Of a DNA stretch of 64,000 nt, positions 21,083 through 29,836 are shown in pieces. The translations under genes were made by a program, and so were the position numbers. The notes beneath the pieces were generated by a model. That model did no database searches. It was not told the origin of the DNA and saw nothing but the letters and a program-made list of their open reading frames with translations. Position 1 is the stretch's first letter. Each line of letters opens with the position of its first letter. The stretch is from Rhodanobacter sp. B05 (GTDB lineage Bacteria > Pseudomonadota > Gammaproteobacteria > Xanthomonadales > Rhodanobacteraceae): the NCBI RefSeq assembly GCF_002001085.1, contig NZ_MUNU01000019.1, positions 62,001 through 126,000 of the forward strand. The letters run 5' to 3'.

Positions 21083-22075
21083 TCACTGGCCCTTCGCCCG
21101 CACGGCGGCCACGTCGGACGGCGTCACCGCCCTGGCGTGATTGCCCCACGAACTGCGCTCGTAATTGATGATGTTGGCGATCTCGGCATCGCTCAACTGG
21201 GCAGCGAACGGCGGCATCACGCTGCTGTATGCCACGCCGCCGATGGTGACGCCGTGCGCGCCCTGCAACACGGTATGGATGTGCAGGGTCGGATCGGCGC
21301 TGTCCACCGCAGCGTTCCCCTTCAGCGGCGGGAATGCACCGGGAACGCCTTCACCCGTGGCCTGATGGCAGGCGGAACAGTTGGCCGTGAACAGGGCCCG
21401 CCCCTTCGCCGCATCGTAGTTGTAGCCGCCGCTGGCGGACGCGGACGTCGAAGGCGATGCCGGCATCGCGGCCGGCGCCGCCGAGGTCATGCCGCCCATG
21501 CCGCCGTTCATGCCGTAGCCCGGAATCGACGTCTGCTTCAACGACAACAGGTAGGCGACCAACGCCTTGGCCTGCGCCGTCGGAACCACCTGGCCTTCCT
21601 TCGGCGCAAACGCGGCCGGCACCGGCACCGCGGTCTCGCCCGGCGGGACCGTCGTCACCACGCGAAACAGGAACTTGAAGTTCGGCATGATCGATTCGGG
21701 CACCACCGCGCGGGGATCGAACAGATGAATGTACTGCCACACGTCGCTGGGCTTGCTGCTGCCGACGTTGGTGAGATCGGGGCCGGTGCGTTCGGAACCC
21801 AGCAGTTCCGGCGTCTGATACGCGAAGTCACCAGGTGCGGATGGACGGCCAAACACCTTGTCCTCCGGCAGCGGGCGCACCTGCTGCGTGTGGCAGTAGC
21901 CGCAGCCGTTCGCGGCATACACATCGCGGCCTTCGGCCTGCAGCGCAGTCAGCGGCTTCACGTCCGGACCGGGCGGGGTTTTCGACAGGTCGATCGCCGG
22001 GATCACCGCAATCCCCAGCACGATGCAGATATAGATCAACACCGCGCCACCGGCGATCTGCAGCAACTTGTTCAT
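21083..22075 (-). CDS. Di-haem cytochrome c subunit of cbb3-like oxidase (CcoO/CcoP-like fusion)
   Basis: A 330-residue membrane-anchored c-type cytochrome that feeds electrons to the CcoN-type subunit. An N-terminal anchor (residues 8-27) is followed by a CcoO-like domain with C58-x-x-C61-H62, the CcoO signature QQVRPL and SERTGPDL, and axial-ligand candidate M130. A Met/Gly/Ala/Ser-rich linker (~185-217) leads to a second, CcoP-like domain with C233-x-x-C236-H237 and candidate ligand in SSVMPPF. Classical systems use separate mono-haem CcoO and di-haem CcoP; here a single two-haem chain does both. It overlaps the CcoN gene as ATGA at 22072-22075. Confidence 0.87.
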   Translation of the reverse strand: MNKLLQIAGGAVLIYICIVLGIAVIPAIDLSKTPPGPDVKPLTALQAEGRDVYAANGCGYCHTQQVRPLPEDKVFGRPSAPGDFAYQTPELLGSERTGPDLTNVGSSKPSDVWQYIHLFDPRAVVPESIMPNFKFLFRVVTTVPPGETAVPVPAAFAPKEGQVVPTAQAKALVAYLLSLKQTSIPGYGMNGGMGGMTSAAPAAMPASPSTSASASGGYNYDAAKGRALFTANCSACHQATGEGVPGAFPPLKGNAAVDSADPTLHIHTVLQGAHGVTIGGVAYSSVMPPFAAQLSDAEIANIINYERSSWGNHARAVTPSDVAAVRAKGQ

Positions 22076-23487
22076 GCCGCCGCCTCCCCGCTCCGGGCCA
22101 GGATCGGCGAGGCGGCGTTACCCGCCTGCCCCGAGGTCATTCGCCACACGTTCCAGGCGAACACGATATGCGACAGGAACATCAGCAGGCCGCCCGCGCC
22201 GCGCCAGACCCAATACGGATTCATGTCCACCACCGACTGGATGAACGGCAGTTGATGCAGCCAGTCGAGGCCCTGGATAGTGCCACCGATCGACAGCGCG
22301 ATCACGTAGATGAAGCTGCCCACCAGCGCCATCCAGAAATGCATCGCGATGCCCAGCCGGCCGGGACTCTTGCCGGTCGCCAGCGGCAGCAGCGCATAGA
22401 TGCCGCCCCACACTGCGAAAGTGACGAAGCCATACATGGTCAGGTGCGAATGCCCGACCGTGAAGTTGGTGAGGTGCCAGATTGCCTGCATCGACCGGAA
22501 CGCCTCGACCGTGCCCTGGGTCGAGCCGACCAGGTAACCGATCACGCCGACGAAGATGAACATCAACGGATAGGAATGGGTCATGTCGCGGTAGCGGCCG
22601 CGCATGGTCAGCAGGTAGTTCGCGCTGCCACCCCATACCGGCACCAGCATCGCCACGCTGAACACGATCGCGGTGGTCTGCAGCCACCACGGCAGCGGAC
22701 TGAACAGGAAGTGATGGCCGCCGAGCAGCGGGTAGAACAACAGGTTGGTCCAGAACGCGAACACACCCAGCGCGTAGGAATAGATCGGACGGCTGAGGAT
22801 CTTCGGGATCGCGTAGTAGAAGACGCCCAGCGCCAGCGGCGTGAACCACATGCCCACCGCGTTGTGCATGTAGTAACCGGAGATCGCGACCTGGCCCAGG
22901 CCGTACTGGTACCACGGCAGGGTCGCGACGATCGCGATGACGCAGGTCCACAGCACCCCGCAGATGGTGTACCAGTTGGAAAGGTAGATGTCTTCGGCGT
23001 TGCGTCGCGCCACCGTGCCGATCAGGTTCCAGCCGGTCACCAGCAGCGCGGCGAGGAAGACCAGCCGGATCGGCCACGGCCACTCGCGGTATTCCAGATC
23101 GCCCCAGTTGTAACCCAGCTCCAGCGCGATGGTGCCGGCGACCGCCGCGAGGTTGAACAGCACCAACCCGATCCAGGCCAGCCTGGTGCTGTACAACCTC
23201 GTGCCGCAACTGCGCGCCGCGACGTAATACGCCAGACCGACCAGGCCGATGCTGGCCCAGCCGTAGAAAGTGTCGTTGGTGTGGATCGGCCGCAGTCGGC
23301 CGAAAGTCAGGTATTTGGCGGCCCAGAAGTCCGGCGCACCGAACTTGAACGCCAGCAGCAGCCCCACCGCGGTGGCGAACAACAGCCAGGCCGTGGCTGA
23401 CACGGTGTACGCAGTGAATACCGCGGCCAACGCGCGATCGTCTTCCGCGCCCGCCGCTGCGTGGCGTCCCGTAGTGCTTGCCTGCAT
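22072..23487 (-). CDS. cbb3-type haem-copper oxidase catalytic subunit I (CcoN-like)
   Basis: A 471-residue subunit with about 12 membrane helices; O2 reduction at a haem-CuB site. Candidate ligands are H69 (RPIHTND, low-spin haem), H208 (YYMHNAVG) and H258/H259 (LGGHHF) for CuB, and H346/H348 (TVGHSHLT) for the haems. Y318 in helix VII aligns with the C-family cross-linked tyrosine, arguing for an oxygen reductase rather than an NO reductase. The helix VII acidic position of canonical CcoN (TFEGP) reads Q324 (STQGT) here. The ATG at 23487 was preferred to a GTG at 23505. It is preceded by an ANR/FNR-like promoter. Confidence 0.87.
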   Translation of the reverse strand: MQASTTGRHAAAGAEDDRALAAVFTAYTVSATAWLLFATAVGLLLAFKFGAPDFWAAKYLTFGRLRPIHTNDTFYGWASIGLVGLAYYVAARSCGTRLYSTRLAWIGLVLFNLAAVAGTIALELGYNWGDLEYREWPWPIRLVFLAALLVTGWNLIGTVARRNAEDIYLSNWYTICGVLWTCVIAIVATLPWYQYGLGQVAISGYYMHNAVGMWFTPLALGVFYYAIPKILSRPIYSYALGVFAFWTNLLFYPLLGGHHFLFSPLPWWLQTTAIVFSVAMLVPVWGGSANYLLTMRGRYRDMTHSYPLMFIFVGVIGYLVGSTQGTVEAFRSMQAIWHLTNFTVGHSHLTMYGFVTFAVWGGIYALLPLATGKSPGRLGIAMHFWMALVGSFIYVIALSIGGTIQGLDWLHQLPFIQSVVDMNPYWVWRGAGGLLMFLSHIVFAWNVWRMTSGQAGNAASPILARSGEAAA

Positions 23488-23540
23488 CGTCCCACCCGCT
23501 TGCACGTGGTACGGCGTCCGCCCGGGCGTCGATCCCGCTG

Positions 23541-23582
23541 AATCTACGCCCGGGCGGCACGCGCGGCGTTGACCCAGATCAG
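23541..23582 (-). promoter_or_regulatory. ANR/FNR-type promoter of the oxidase cluster
   Basis: On the minus strand CTGAT-N4-GTCAA (23569-23582) matches the FNR consensus TTGAT-N4-ATCAA at 8 of 10 positions. A -10-like TAGATT sits at 23541-23546. This puts the box centre 41-42 bases upstream of the expected start site, the class II activator position, leaving a leader of about 47 bases before the CcoN ATG. Confidence 0.55.
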
Positions 23583-23901
23583 GCGATCGCCAGCTCTGGC
23601 GCGAGAGCGCCCAAAGCTTCCCCCTGCCCTCCGCTGCAGCGCAGGTGACTGCGGCCGGCGATCAGGCCTGCGCGCAGGCTGACCTGGCCACGCTGAACAG
23701 CGGTGGGGTGATCGTGGGTGCGGGTGGCAGGACCATGACTGGCGGGTCAGTGCAGTCCAAAAGAATGCCCGGGCCAAACCTCCGCATATTGTCTTTCGAC
23801 GGGTATCGCCGCGCGCTGGCCGGTGCATCCGGCACGGGAACCGGTGGCGGTGCCAGCCTGAACACCCGACACGAGAACACCCACGCTGCCGCGCAAACCC
23901 G
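23583..23901. other. Intergenic stretch between oxidase promoter and typA promoter
   Basis: About 320 bases with no convincing gene on either strand, although frames remain open because of the high GC content. It holds the divergent upstream regions of the oxidase cluster and typA. I see no terminator, tRNA or strong repeat. Confidence 0.5.
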
Positions 23902-23907
23902 TATAAT
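23902..23907 (+). promoter_or_regulatory. Consensus -10 box (TATAAT) of typA
   Basis: A perfect TATAAT, 60 bases before the typA ATG and followed by the 8-base palindrome GGTTAACC at 23913-23920. No good -35 element is visible at the usual distance. Confidence 0.55.
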
Positions 23908-23967
23908 CCTCGGGTTAACCTTCCGATAACCCACGTGGTGGCTGCATGCGCCACCCGAGTCGATCCC

Positions 23968-25794
23968 ATGTCCATCGAAAACCTGCGCAATATCGCCATC
24001 GTCGCCCACGTCGACCACGGCAAGACCACCCTCGTCGACTGCCTGCTCAAGCAATCGGGCACGCTGAGCGAGCGCACCGTGCTGGCCGAGCGCGTGATGG
24101 ACTCGAACGACCAGGAAAAGGAACGCGGCATCACGATCCTGGCCAAGAACACCGCGATCACCTGGAAGGGCAACCGCATCAATATCGTCGACACGCCGGG
24201 ACATGCGGACTTCGGTGGCGAAGTGGAGCGCGTGCTGTCGATGGTCGACTCGGTGCTGATCCTGGTCGACGCGATGGACGGCCCGATGCCGCAGACGCGC
24301 TTCGTGACGCAGAAGGCGTTCGCGATGGGCTTCAAGCCGATCGTGGTGATCAACAAGGTCGACCGCCCGGGTTCGCGCCCCGAGTGGGTCGTCGAGCAGG
24401 TGTGGGATCTGTTCGACCGCCTCGGCGCCACGCCGGAGCAGATGGATTTCCCGATCGTCTACGCCTCGGCGCTGAACGGCTATGCCGGCCTGGACGAGAA
24501 CGTGCGCGAAGGCGACATGACGCCGCTGTACGAAGCGATCATGCAGCACGTGAGCAAGCCGGACGTGGATCCGGATGGCGCGTTCCAGATGCGCATCAGC
24601 CAGCTCGACTACAACAGCTTCGTCGGCGTCATCGGCATCGGCCGCATCCAGCGCGGCACCCTGAAGAAGGGCATGCCGGTCGCCGTGATCGATCGCCACG
24701 GCAAGAAGCGCCAGGGCAAGGTGATGCAGGTGCTGGGCTTCCTCGGCCTGGAGCGGATCGAGCAGGACAGCGCCGAAGCCGGCGACATCGTCGCCATCTC
24801 GGGCATCGCCGACCTGACCATCTCCGACACGATCTGCGCGCTGGACACGCCCGAGGCGTTGCCGGCGCTGACCGTCGACGAACCGACCATCTCGATGACC
24901 TTCCAGGTCAACAACTCGCCGTTCGCCGGCAACAAGGATCTCTCCGGCGGCAAGTTCCTGACCAGTCGCCAGCTGCGCGAACGCCTCGATCGCGAGCAGG
25001 TGCACAACGTGGCGCTGAAGGTCGAGGAAGGCTCCGACGCGGACAAGTTCCTGGTCTCCGGTCGCGGCGAGCTGCATTTGTCGGTGCTGATCGAGAACAT
25101 GCGTCGCGAAGGCTACGAACTGGCCGTGTCGCGTGCGGAAGTGATCATCAAGGAAATCGACGGCCAGAAGATGGAGCCGATCGAGCAGTTGGTGGTCGAC
25201 GTGGAGGAAGTCCACCAGGGTGCCGTGATGGAACGGCTCGGCACACGCAAGGGCAGCCTCAAGAACATGGAATCGGACGGCAAGGGTCGCGTGCGTCTGG
25301 ATTACGAGATTCCGGCGCGCGGCCTGATCGGCTTCCAGAACCAGTTCAAGACCCTGACCCAGGGTTCGGGCCTGCTGTTCCACGTATTCGATCATTACGG
25401 CCCGCGGGAAGAAGGCCAGATCGCCAAGCGCCTCAACGGCGTGATGATCGCCAATGCCGGCGGCACCACCCCGGCCTACTCGCTCGGGCCTCTGCAGGAT
25501 CGCGGCAAGCTGTTCGCCGCTGAAGGCGACAATGTGTATGAAGGCCAGCTGGTCGGCATCCACGCCAAGGACAACGACCTCACCGTCAACGTGATCAAGC
25601 CCAAGCCGCTGACCAACATGCGCGCCTCGGGCAAGGACGATGCGATCCAGCTGACCCCGGCGATCAAGTTCACCCTGGAACAGGCGCTGGACTTCATCGA
25701 CGACGACGAGCTGGTCGAGATCACCCCGAAGGAGATCCGCCTGCGCAAGAAGCACCTCACCGAGAACGATCGCAAGCGCGCTTCGCGCAGCTGA
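23968..25794 (+). CDS. typA: Ribosome-associated GTPase TypA/BipA
   Basis: A 608-residue translational GTPase of the EF-G family that binds the 70S ribosome and helps 50S assembly and stress or cold adaptation. G1 is AHVDHGKT (13-20), switch II is [11 protein letters not shown], and G4 is NKVD. The EF-G-like domains follow, with the BipA-specific C-terminal part beginning near residue 480 ([19 protein letters not shown]). The ATG at 23968 begins the conserved [14 protein letters not shown]; an open extension of 11 codons upstream is not conserved. It is monocistronic with a hairpin terminator. Confidence 0.97.
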   Translation: MSIENLRNIAIVAHVDHGKTTLVDCLLKQSGTLSERTVLAERVMDSNDQEKERGITILAKNTAITWKGNRINIVDTPGHADFGGEVERVLSMVDSVLILVDAMDGPMPQTRFVTQKAFAMGFKPIVVINKVDRPGSRPEWVVEQVWDLFDRLGATPEQMDFPIVYASALNGYAGLDENVREGDMTPLYEAIMQHVSKPDVDPDGAFQMRISQLDYNSFVGVIGIGRIQRGTLKKGMPVAVIDRHGKKRQGKVMQVLGFLGLERIEQDSAEAGDIVAISGIADLTISDTICALDTPEALPALTVDEPTISMTFQVNNSPFAGNKDLSGGKFLTSRQLRERLDREQVHNVALKVEEGSDADKFLVSGRGELHLSVLIENMRREGYELAVSRAEVIIKEIDGQKMEPIEQLVVDVEEVHQGAVMERLGTRKGSLKNMESDGKGRVRLDYEIPARGLIGFQNQFKTLTQGSGLLFHVFDHYGPREEGQIAKRLNGVMIANAGGTTPAYSLGPLQDRGKLFAAEGDNVYEGQLVGIHAKDNDLTVNVIKPKPLTNMRASGKDDAIQLTPAIKFTLEQALDFIDDDELVEITPKEIRLRKKHLTENDRKRASRS

Positions 25795-25815
25795 GCTGCT
25801 GTCGCGCCCCACGAA

Positions 25816-25850
25816 TCGGGCAGAAGTCGGCCGAACCGGCTTCTGCCCGA
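25816..25850 (+). terminator. Hairpin terminator downstream of typA
   Basis: A 15-base stem (25816-25830 with 25836-25850, one G-T pair) and 5-base loop, followed by a weak T-rich stretch (TTTGCTTT). It lies between the convergent typA and cbpA. Confidence 0.65.
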
Positions 25851-25870
25851 TTTGCTTTCGGCGTTGCAAC

Positions 25871-26770
25871 TCAGCGGCGCGGGTCGAAATCCGCGAAGCT
25901 CGCGCGCATGCCTTCATAGGCCTCGCGCTGTGCGTCGTTGTCGGCCACCGGCGTGCGGATCGACAACTCCACCAGCTGATCCCCCGGGTGCGCACCGGGC
26001 ATGCCACGTCCCTTCAGGCGCAACTTGCGCCCCGATTGCGAGCCCGCCGGAATCCGCAGATCGACCGTACCGGCCAACGTGGGTACCGGCACCGTGGCGC
26101 CGAGCGCAGCTTCCCACGGCGATATCGGCAACACATGCACCACGTTGCGGCCATCGAGGCGAAAGCGCGCGTCGTCGCGAATGCCCACTTCCAGCAGCAG
26201 ATCGCCCTTCGGGCCACCGGCCATGCCGGGTTGGCCCTGGCCGGACAGCCGGATCACTTGGCCCGGCTGGATGCCCGCGGGGATCTTAACCTCAAGCACG
26301 CGCTCGCCGCCTGTCGGGTCGTGCATCGCCAGGCGCGTGCGCCCACCATCGAATGCGGTTTGCAGGTCGATCTGCACCGAGGCCTGCACATCCTGTCCAC
26401 GCCGCGGTCGCGGCTGGCCGCGATGGCCGCCCGCCGCGGCGCCACGCCCGAACAGGCTCTCGAAAAAGTCGCTGAAATCGCCCTCGTCGCCGCCAAAACC
26501 CTGCTGTTGTCCCTGCCATCCCGGCGGCGGCCGGAACTGTTCGCCCTGGCGATAGCCGCCGGCACGCAACTGGTCGTAGGAACGCCGCTTCTCGGCGTCC
26601 TTCAGCACTTCATTGGCTTCGTTGACCGCCTTGAATTTCTCCTCGGCGCCGCCTTCCTTGTTCTTGTCCGGGTGGTATTTGCGCGCCAGCTTGCGATACG
26701 CCGCCTTGATCTCGGCTTCGCTCGCGTCCGGCTTGACGCCCAGGATTTCGTAATAGTCTTTGAATTCCAC
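25871..26770 (-). CDS. cbpA: Curved-DNA-binding co-chaperone CbpA (DnaJ family)
   Basis: A 299-residue type II J-domain protein that stimulates DnaK. The J domain has HPD at 33-35, the linker is Gly/Gln/Phe-rich (residues ~75-105), and two C-terminal substrate-binding domains follow. It lacks the DnaJ zinc-finger cysteines, which separates it from DnaJ. The GTG at 26770 is the start: it follows GGGAGCGG and matches the family opening ([10 protein letters not shown]). It lies 107 bases downstream of the hsp20 gene on the same strand and is probably expressed with it under heat shock. Confidence 0.92.
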   Translation of the reverse strand: MEFKDYYEILGVKPDASEAEIKAAYRKLARKYHPDKNKEGGAEEKFKAVNEANEVLKDAEKRRSYDQLRAGGYRQGEQFRPPPGWQGQQQGFGGDEGDFSDFFESLFGRGAAAGGHRGQPRPRRGQDVQASVQIDLQTAFDGGRTRLAMHDPTGGERVLEVKIPAGIQPGQVIRLSGQGQPGMAGGPKGDLLLEVGIRDDARFRLDGRNVVHVLPISPWEAALGATVPVPTLAGTVDLRIPAGSQSGRKLRLKGRGMPGAHPGDQLVELSIRTPVADNDAQREAYEGMRASFADFDPRR

Positions 26771-26877
26771 GCCCGCTCCCGATGATCGGTATCTCGCGAC
26801 AAAAGGCCGCGCCCCAGCGCGGATCATTATCCACGCCGGGGCGGGCTTTCACACCGTCCGCGTCAGGAACGCCGCGC

Positions 26878-27330
26878 TCAGTTCGCGGTATGGATCGTGA
26901 TGCGACGCGGCGTGGTTTCCGCCTTCTTCGGGATCGAGATTTCCAGCACGCCATGTTTGCCATGCGCGCTGATGCCATCGGCATCGGCGCTTTCCGGCAG
27001 CGCGAAGCGGCGATGGAAGCTGCCATGGACACGTTCCTGCCGGGTCAGCTTGCCAGCGCTTTCCTCGCTGTCGACCTTGCGCTCACCCTTGATGGTGAGG
27101 ATGCTCTTGTCCATGCTCACCTCGATCGTGGACGGGTCCACGCCCGGCACATCGACCAGGATCATGAAGCGTTTGTCCTCATCGCGGATATCAACCCGCG
27201 GCGCCCACTGGCTGGTTTCCACGGTGGACTGATCGCTGTCGCCGGCGCCGAAAAAACGGCCCATCACCTGGCGAAAGTCGTCCGACGGCACGAAGTCACG
27301 GCCCCAGATGGATTGACGGCTATGGTTCAT
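26878..27330 (-). CDS. Hsp20/alpha-crystallin family small heat-shock protein
   Basis: A 150-residue ATP-independent holdase. The alpha-crystallin domain spans about residues 42-142 (PRVDIRDEDKRFMILVDVPGVDPSTIEVSM, then LTIKGERK and GSFHRRFALPESADADGISAHGKHGVLEISIPK). The C-terminal tail has an RITI variant of the I-x-I/V oligomerisation motif. The ATG follows GAGGAG. A sigma-32-like promoter lies upstream, and the neighbour is the DnaJ-type cbpA, a logical chaperone pair. Confidence 0.92.
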   Translation of the reverse strand: MNHSRQSIWGRDFVPSDDFRQVMGRFFGAGDSDQSTVETSQWAPRVDIRDEDKRFMILVDVPGVDPSTIEVSMDKSILTIKGERKVDSEESAGKLTRQERVHGSFHRRFALPESADADGISAHGKHGVLEISIPKKAETTPRRITIHTAN

Positions 27331-27378
27331 CTCTCTGTCTCCTCGAAAGTATTGCGGCACGATCGCCGCCTGTTCCGG

Positions 27379-27406
27379 AGATAGGTGCATTCGCCACCGA
27401 TTCAAG
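27379..27406 (-). promoter_or_regulatory. Sigma-32 (RpoH)-like promoter of hsp20-cbpA
   Basis: On the minus strand CTTGAA (27406-27401), a 15-base spacer and CCTATCT (27385-27379) resemble the RpoH consensus CTTGAAA-N13/14-CCCATNT. It ends about 49 bases before the hsp20 ATG. Confidence 0.5.
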
Positions 27407-27460
27407 GCAATCCCCGCTGAACGCATTAGCATGGGCAACCCCTCTCCCGGCGAGTCCCGC

Positions 27461-27943
27461 ATGCGCATCCAGTCTGGCGACACCCTTCCCGACGTACCCA
27501 TCAAGATCATCGACGGCGACATCCGGCCCGCGCAGACGGGCGCCGTGTTCGCCGGGCGCAACATGGTGATGTTCGGCGTGCCCGGTGCCTTCACGCCAAC
27601 CTGCTCGAACCGGCACCTGCCCGGTTACATCGCCCATTTCAGCGAATTCCGGACGCGCGGCATCGACGTGATCTGCCTCGCCGTCAACGACGCCTACGTC
27701 ATGCAGGCATGGGCCGCCGCGCAACAGGTACCTCCCGGCCTGCTGATGCTTGCCGATGGCAACGCCAGCTTCACCCGCGCGCTGGGCCTCGAACTCGACG
27801 GCACCGACTTCGGCATGGGGCTGCGCACCCGACGTTTCGCCCTGTACGCCGAAGATGGCGTGGTGCGCCAGTTGCACCTCGAAGCACCGGGCGAACTGCG
27901 CGTCTCCAGCGCCGAGGCGATGCTCGCCGCGATCACTCGCTGA
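27461..27943 (+). CDS. Peroxiredoxin, Prx5 type
   Basis: A 160-residue atypical peroxiredoxin reducing H2O2 and alkyl hydroperoxides. The peroxidatic cysteine is C48 in PGAFTPTCSNRHLPGY, the Prx5/AhpE-type motif. There is no second conserved resolving cysteine, so a glutathione- or glutaredoxin-dependent one-cysteine mechanism is likely. The start at 27461 (MRIQSGDTLPDVP) matches the family; an ATG at 27431 would add 10 residues. It is divergent from hsp20, sharing about 130 bases of upstream DNA. Confidence 0.88.
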   Translation: MRIQSGDTLPDVPIKIIDGDIRPAQTGAVFAGRNMVMFGVPGAFTPTCSNRHLPGYIAHFSEFRTRGIDVICLAVNDAYVMQAWAAAQQVPPGLLMLADGNASFTRALGLELDGTDFGMGLRTRRFALYAEDGVVRQLHLEAPGELRVSSAEAMLAAITR

Positions 27944-28046
27944 TGATGCAGCGGACATCGGTTCATCGATCACGGTGTGGCGATTCCGGCGAAGAGCCAG
28001 GGCATGCCGAAACCGAAGCGTCGCCCACGGCTGATATGCTGCGCCG

Positions 28047-28706
28047 ATGGATATCGTGAACAACAGCAACGCAGCCCGCATGGCCGAGCGGTTTCGCGGA
28101 TTTCTGCCGGTGGTCGTCGACGTGGAGACCGGCGGCTTCGACGCCGAGCATGACGCGCTGCTGGAAATCGCGGCGGTACCGCTGTGCATGGACGAGTCCG
28201 GTTTCATGGCGCGGCAACCCGTGGTCTCCACACACGTGGAACCGTTCCCCGGTGCGAACCTCGACCCTCGCTCGCTGGAGATCACCGGCATCGACCCGGA
28301 CAACCCCTTGCGTGGTGCGGTGCCCGAGCGGCAGGCGCTGGATCACATCTTCCATGTCGTCCGCGAGGCGGTGCGCGAGGCGGGCTGCCAGCGGGCGATC
28401 CTGGTCGGCCACAATGCCGCGTTCGACCTGGGTTTTCTCAACCAGGCGGTGCGCCGCTGCGGACACAAGCGCAATCCGTTCCATCCGTTCAGCTGCTTCG
28501 ACACCGTGAGTTTCGGCGGCCTGGCTTACGGCCAGACCGTGCTGAGCAAGGCCGTGCTGGCGGCAGGCCTCGCCTTCGACAGCCGTGAAGCACACTCAGC
28601 GGTGTACGACGCCGAACGCACGGCCGATTTGTTCTGCAGCGTGGTCAACCGCTGGCGTCAGCTGGAGTTGATCGAGCTGGCGCACTCCGGCGTCAACGAC
28701 GCCTGA
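28047..28706 (+). CDS. rnt: Ribonuclease T
   Basis: A 219-residue DEDDh 3'-5' exoribonuclease that trims the 3' ends of tRNAs and other small RNAs. Catalytic positions are D25 and E27 ([10 protein letters not shown]), the aspartate of [10 protein letters not shown], and the histidine/aspartate of [37 protein letters not shown] is also family-specific. The N-terminus is about 10 residues longer than in E. coli. It is monocistronic; no clear ribosome site precedes the ATG. Confidence 0.94.
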   Translation: MDIVNNSNAARMAERFRGFLPVVVDVETGGFDAEHDALLEIAAVPLCMDESGFMARQPVVSTHVEPFPGANLDPRSLEITGIDPDNPLRGAVPERQALDHIFHVVREAVREAGCQRAILVGHNAAFDLGFLNQAVRRCGHKRNPFHPFSCFDTVSFGGLAYGQTVLSKAVLAAGLAFDSREAHSAVYDAERTADLFCSVVNRWRQLELIELAHSGVNDA

Positions 28707-28790
28707 AAACCGGAGTCAGGGCGGTCCGCTCACCAGGGACGCGCCAACTGAGCACGTGTCACTGCCTCGGCACGCATGGCAAGTTGTGTC

Positions 28791-29093
28791 TTATCCGTTG
28801 CCTCGCGACGAATCGTACGGTTGACCGGTGCGCGGCGAACCGCGCAGTTGCAGTCCGCGCAGGATGCCGTAGCCGCTGATCACGATCCAGGCGATCTGCA
28901 TCAGGAATGCCGGCCAGTTGATCGGGCTGGCGCCGAACAGCAGCGACACCATCACGCCCAGCGCGCCCAGGATATTCATCAACTGATAAATCAGGCCATG
29001 CCCCTGCAGCTTGCGTGCCTGCAACAGGAAGAACGCCAGCAACACCAGGGCCACGCCGATATAACCGGCCCAGTCGTACCAGAAGATATTCAT
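28791..29093 (-). CDS. CBU_0592-family small membrane protein
   Basis: A 100-residue protein with about three hydrophobic helices (WAGYIGVALVLLAFFLLQA, LMNILGALGVMVSLLFG, WPAFLMQIAWIVISGYGIL), fitting the CBU_0592 family of unknown function. The ATG overlaps the rlmB stop as ATGA (29090-29093), so it is translated by coupling as the last gene of the rnr-rlmB operon. The tail is short, polar and basic. Confidence 0.82.
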   Translation of the reverse strand: MNIFWYDWAGYIGVALVLLAFFLLQARKLQGHGLIYQLMNILGALGVMVSLLFGASPINWPAFLMQIAWIVISGYGILRGLQLRGSPRTGQPYDSSRGNG

Positions 29094-29836
29094 CGCTTCA
29101 CACTCCGCTGTCGCAGGGCTTCGAACAGGACGACACCCGTGGCCACGGAAACGTTGAGGCTTTCCATGCTGCCCGGCATCGGAATCTTCGCCACGAAATC
29201 GCACAGCTCACGGGTCAGCCGACGGATACCCTCGCCTTCGCTGCCCAGCACCAGTGCTACCGGCCCCTTGAAGTCGACGCCGTAGATGGTGGTGTCGGTA
29301 TCGCCGGCCAGGCCGGTGATCCATACACCGGCGTCCTTCAGCTCGCGCAACGTGCGCGCCAGGTTGGTCACCGCGATCAGCGGCACCCGGTCCGCCCCAC
29401 CAGCGGAAGCGCGGCGCACCACCGGAGTCAGGCCGACCGCGCGATCCTTCGGCACGATCACCGCGGTGACCTTGGTCGCCGCCGCGCTGCGCAGGCAGGC
29501 GCCGAGGTTGTGCGGATCGGTGACGCCGTCGAGTACCAATACCAGGGTGTCGCTGCCGTCGCGTTCGAGCAGGCCGGCCAGGTCGTTCTCGTGCGCGGCC
29601 GGCGCGGCCTCGTAACGCGCCGCCACGCCCTGATGGCGCGCTTCGCCGGCATGCCGGTCCAGCTCATCACGCGGACGATGAAGTACCGGGATGTTCAACT
29701 TCTTCGCGCGCTCGGCCAGTTCCAGCACGCGCGCATTGCGCTGACCGTTCTCGACCAGTACTTCGCGCACGCGCTCGGCATCGTTGCTCAACGCGCCTTC
29801 GACCGGGTTGATCCCGACGATCCAGCTCTCGCTCAT
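29090..29836 (-). CDS. rlmB: 23S rRNA (guanosine-2251-2'-O)-methyltransferase RlmB
   Basis: A 248-residue SPOUT-family methyltransferase that modifies G2251 in the peptidyl-transferase P loop. An N-terminal substrate-binding domain is followed by the SPOUT core: motif 1 (LDGVTDPHNLGACLRSAAA), motif 2 (ALVLGSEGEGIRRL) and motif 3 (MPGSMESLNVSVATGVVLFE), forming the trefoil knot. It overlaps the rnr stop as ATGA (29833-29836). The rnr-rlmB order is the same as in E. coli. Confidence 0.94.
   Translation of the reverse strand: MSESWIVGINPVEGALSNDAERVREVLVENGQRNARVLELAERAKKLNIPVLHRPRDELDRHAGEARHQGVAARYEAAPAAHENDLAGLLERDGSDTLVLVLDGVTDPHNLGACLRSAAATKVTAVIVPKDRAVGLTPVVRRASAGGADRVPLIAVTNLARTLRELKDAGVWITGLAGDTDTTIYGVDFKGPVALVLGSEGEGIRRLTRELCDFVAKIPMPGSMESLNVSVATGVVLFEALRQRSVKR

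Noticed and set aside
22072..23487. Nitric-oxide reductase instead of oxygen reductase
   Set aside because: A tyrosine in helix VII aligns with the C-family cross-linked tyrosine absent from NO reductases, and the partner chain has CcoO-type motifs.
23662..26007. A 781-codon frame antisense to typA
   Set aside because: typA is certain on the plus strand; the antisense product has no family resemblance.
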